Below, one piece after another: positions 61,630-64,000 of a stretch of 64,000 bases of DNA. A program made the translations under genes and the position numbers. Below the pieces are notes generated by a model. That model saw only the letters and a program-made list of their open reading frames with translations, ran no database searches and was not told the origin of the DNA. The stretch is from Hydractinia symbiolongicarpus (lineage: Eukaryota > Cnidaria > Hydrozoa > Anthoathecata > Hydractiniidae), in NCBI RefSeq assembly GCF_029227915.1, contig NC_079878.1, forward strand, positions 498,001 to 562,000. Direction: 5' to 3'. Within the stretch, counting starts at the first letter, position 1, and each line of letters opens with the position of its first letter.

Positions 61630-62652
61630 GCAAAGGGAAAGAAAATATCACACCACATAAAGTTTATAGTGGATGTGATAAAGTGTGTAGACTGTGTGCT
61701 GAGACTGACTTAAAACGATTTAGTCAAATTTTTGGAAATATTGGAACATCAAAACAACTTCAAGAGAAAATACAAGGCACTGTGGGTATCACAATTGTGC
61801 AAACTGATAACATAAATGATATAATCTGTCGTAAATGTGAAAGAAAAATTGAAAACTTTGTACAATTTAAGATTTTGTGTCGGAATGCACAGATAAGCTT
61901 TCGGAAAAATTGCAGTGTGAAAAGGGTAATATCGTCACCAGAACAAAAATGTACCACAAAGAAACTCAGAGGTAAAATATACATTCTTTCTTACCTATGT
62001 TTTAAAAATTACATATATCTTTTTTATATATACTATGCATATACATGTATACTTTTTTATATTTTATATATATTCTTCAAATTTACTATCTTGATTTATA
62101 GTGTCACCAAAAAAACAACTGGTTTATGAAAAAGCAGGAAGCACATTACAGAATTCAACAGTGGAATATGATAAGTCTGTGTACCATAAAGACAGATTTG
62201 TATTTCAATCAAGACTATTAAGTGAAGATCAAGTTGACCATATCAATCAGAAAGGTAAATTAAGAATACCAAGTACAATCGCAAATATCTCATCTCTCAT
62301 ACCCAGCATTTACTTCTCACAAAAATGTATCATCACAGCATCTATTGAAAGAAAGTCAAAAGAATTATGCAAGAAAAAGAATGGTAGTGTTTTATATGGG
62401 ACATTATTTGAAGATATGAATAACTTTAGTATTGAGGCAATTTGGAATGAGTTGAAGGTATCTCAGCCATTTTTAATAGATGTATTTGCTGCTACATCTG
62501 GATTACAACTTAGCCCCGATAGATTGCCAGAAGTTGCAAAAGTCAAGTTTTGCTTCATATACTCTATCCTAATGAATATTAAATGGGAAAAGCTATCACT
62601 TTTTCAAAGACTTAACACAGTTTCACTAATAGAAGGCGGTGCAAGTAAAAAG
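61630..62652 (+). CDS. ZAD zinc-finger protein fragment of a multicopy, transposon-like family
   Basis: Two exons (61630-61971 and 62102-62652) join in phase to give SPKKQLVYEKAG directly after the finger. Exon 1 is a textbook ZAD domain: KVCRLCAETDLKRF, then IFGNI, GITIVQTDNINDIICRKC and FVQFKILC, with the C-x2-C...C-x2-C metal ligands. Exon 2 contains FLIDVFAATSG, FIYSILMNIKWEKLSLFQRL and LIEGGASKK. The last two resemble a region of large unnamed cnidarian and sponge proteins (possibly those with a DUF6589 core), where it precedes the putative catalytic part. The first exon is entered from an acceptor (TTTTTAG) and no start exon was identified. After 62,652 a donor (GTAATC) follows but no further exon is seen. 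Function is unknown; the ZAD probably mediates dimerisation. Confidence 0.68.
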
Positions 62653-62666
62653 GTAATCATGTATAC

Positions 62667-63061
62667 ATTTTTTTCTGTTTGGATTAACAGATATTATTGT
62701 TGGGGTTTTCATTCCAAGTATATGTTTTATTTTAGCCAGTGTTTTTTCTGTTGCGGTAGCTGTAAGTGCGATAAAAGGTACCTCTCTAAAAAAAGCTCGC
62801 ATTGCGCCCAAGTTTTCAAATTCTTTGCGAAATTCTTTTCCCCTTAAAGATAAAGAAATATATATATATTTTAGGATTAACATTTTGTTAGTTATATATA
62901 ATAATTTTGTTAGTTATATATAATTTTATATCTGTTTTATATTATATATATACATTTTTGTTATTCAGTTGTTGTACAGATATTCTTGTCTTTGTTATTT
63001 TATTAGCATTTTGCAATTAACATTACATTATTGCATATTTCCTTATTAGAGAAATTATTCT

Positions 63062-63093
<32 letters not shown>

Positions 63094-63684
63094 ATATTTA
63101 ACTTTTTTAAAGTTGTAGCTATATATATACCTATATAAATAAAGTAGTACTTACCAGGTGTTCAAGCAGTGAGCCTCATCAATGACACAAGCTTTGACAT
63201 TTTTTTGATAAATTTTCGTTTTCATCAAAGTTCTTCCTCTCTCACTCAATATAGCCTCTGGATGGCAAAATAGGAAGTCACAATGACCATCCAATACAAA
63301 TGATGGTAAGACATCTTCTGTTTTATCACTCAGACAGATATCCTCAAACAACGTCTGTACAGCATTCTCCTCAAAATTTAAGTCACGTAGGATGTAGCAA
63401 GTCATTCCTACTTTTTTCAGAAAATTCACTTGATCTTCCATAATTGCGTTTAAACAAGTGATTACAATGACAATTGAAGATTTTTCGTCTTTGTTTCTCA
63501 TGACATCTGGTAACAGTTGAAAAATTAAAGATTTCCCATATCCTGTTGGAAACACCCCAATGACATCCTGTCCTCTTACTATGGACTCCAAGCACTTGAC
63601 TTGTTTGGGTTTAAAGTTAAGGTCAGGAAAATTTCGACACTCCAGAGATCTTTGAATTTTCTCCAAAATTGCGAAGGGTTCCAT
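62667..63684 (-). CDS. RecQ-like DEAH helicase fragment
   Basis: Two exons (63155-63684 and 62667-62842) join in phase across LNTW/GKEFRKEFENLG. The protein starts at ATG 63684 (MEPFAILEKIQRSLECRNF). It carries the RecQ Q-region (FKPKQVKCLESI), Walker A GVFPTGYGKS, motif Ia-like VIVITCLNAIMEDQV, motif II VIDEAHCLNTW, and motif III PFIALTATAT. The second helicase domain, RecQ-C-terminal and HRDC regions are absent. A possible donor follows at about 62,666, but no later exon was found leftward, where the ZAD gene lies on the other strand. A full RecQ helicase unwinds DNA 3' to 5'; this fragment alone could not. Multicopy truncated RecQ genes are frequent in cnidarian genomes and often mobile-element cargo. 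Confidence 0.8.
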
Positions 63685-64000
63685 CGCATCATCTGTTATT
63701 TTTGACGTAGATGTAAAATTAAGAAAGTCTATTCTATAATATTTAAAATAAGAATAATAATAAACATTTAAAGTGGCTATCCCAGAAAATCACAAAAACC
63801 TATAGTTAGTGGATTGTTTCCACTATACAATACTATATGTATCATACACCACAAAATGACTAGAAAGCCATTAAGGGTTGTATTTACTCTGTAATTTTAC
63901 AGTGTAGCTATAGGTAGCGCTGGCTAAAGTACCCTCCCGCCACTAGAACACCATCTTCGATCGAAAACGTCACGCATACATTACGTTTCTCTGCATGCTT
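63685..64000. other. Upstream of the RecQ fragment, no gene seen
   Basis: No exon was recognised. The CLASRP N-terminal exon(s), expected upstream on the minus strand, are not here. Confidence 0.4.

Overview
The window looks like nuclear DNA of a cnidarian, probably a hydrozoan. It is AT-rich, with long non-coding stretches, small introns with GT/AG borders, and many DNA-transposon relics and foldback elements. Several gene families (mGluR-like class C receptor, SMOC-like calcium-binding protein, CLASRP, SGNH esterase) are animal-type. The species assignment is inferred from general character, not from a marker gene.

Left part (1-16,050). At the left edge is a decayed minus-strand gene with FEN1/XPG-like nuclease motifs, of the multicopy kind common in cnidarian genomes. 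A DDE-type transposase relic and an inverted-repeat element follow. Next comes the most unusual feature of the window: a dispersed family of tiny intronless genes. There are two near-identical copies (7,831 and 10,888), a third more diverged copy (15,407), a dead copy (6,683), and a distant member further right (33,878). They share a core around Y-N-K-I-L-N, E-L-[DN]-C-S and a C-terminal E-x-[KR]-L-[LI]-x-R box. I recognise no known family.

Middle (16,050-39,200). A minus-strand class C GPCR (20,585-23,103) has nearly all its coding sequence in one exon, and a small foldback element sits just after its stop codon. The rest is dominated by mobile DNA: a broken Tigger/pogo transposase; a 2.1-kb element of the same family as a 275-bp MITE at 14,340; a 2.6-kb element with similar-style ends that carries a HIRAN-domain relic and a nested Harbinger-like MITE; and further TIR fragments.

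Right part (39,200-64,000). Two conserved minus-strand genes can be followed exon by exon with matching phases. The first is a secreted SMOC-like protein (39,207-46,438, seven exons) ordered signal peptide, Kazal/follistatin, EF-hand (EC), thyroglobulin-1, EF-hand (EC). The second is the splicing factor CLASRP (49,869-60,713, fifteen exons, N-terminus outside or unseen). An intronless plus-strand SGNH-hydrolase gene and its truncated sister lie inside a CLASRP intron. At the right end a ZAD-finger gene fragment (+) and a RecQ-like helicase fragment (-) converge tail to tail; both resemble multicopy, transposon-associated families.
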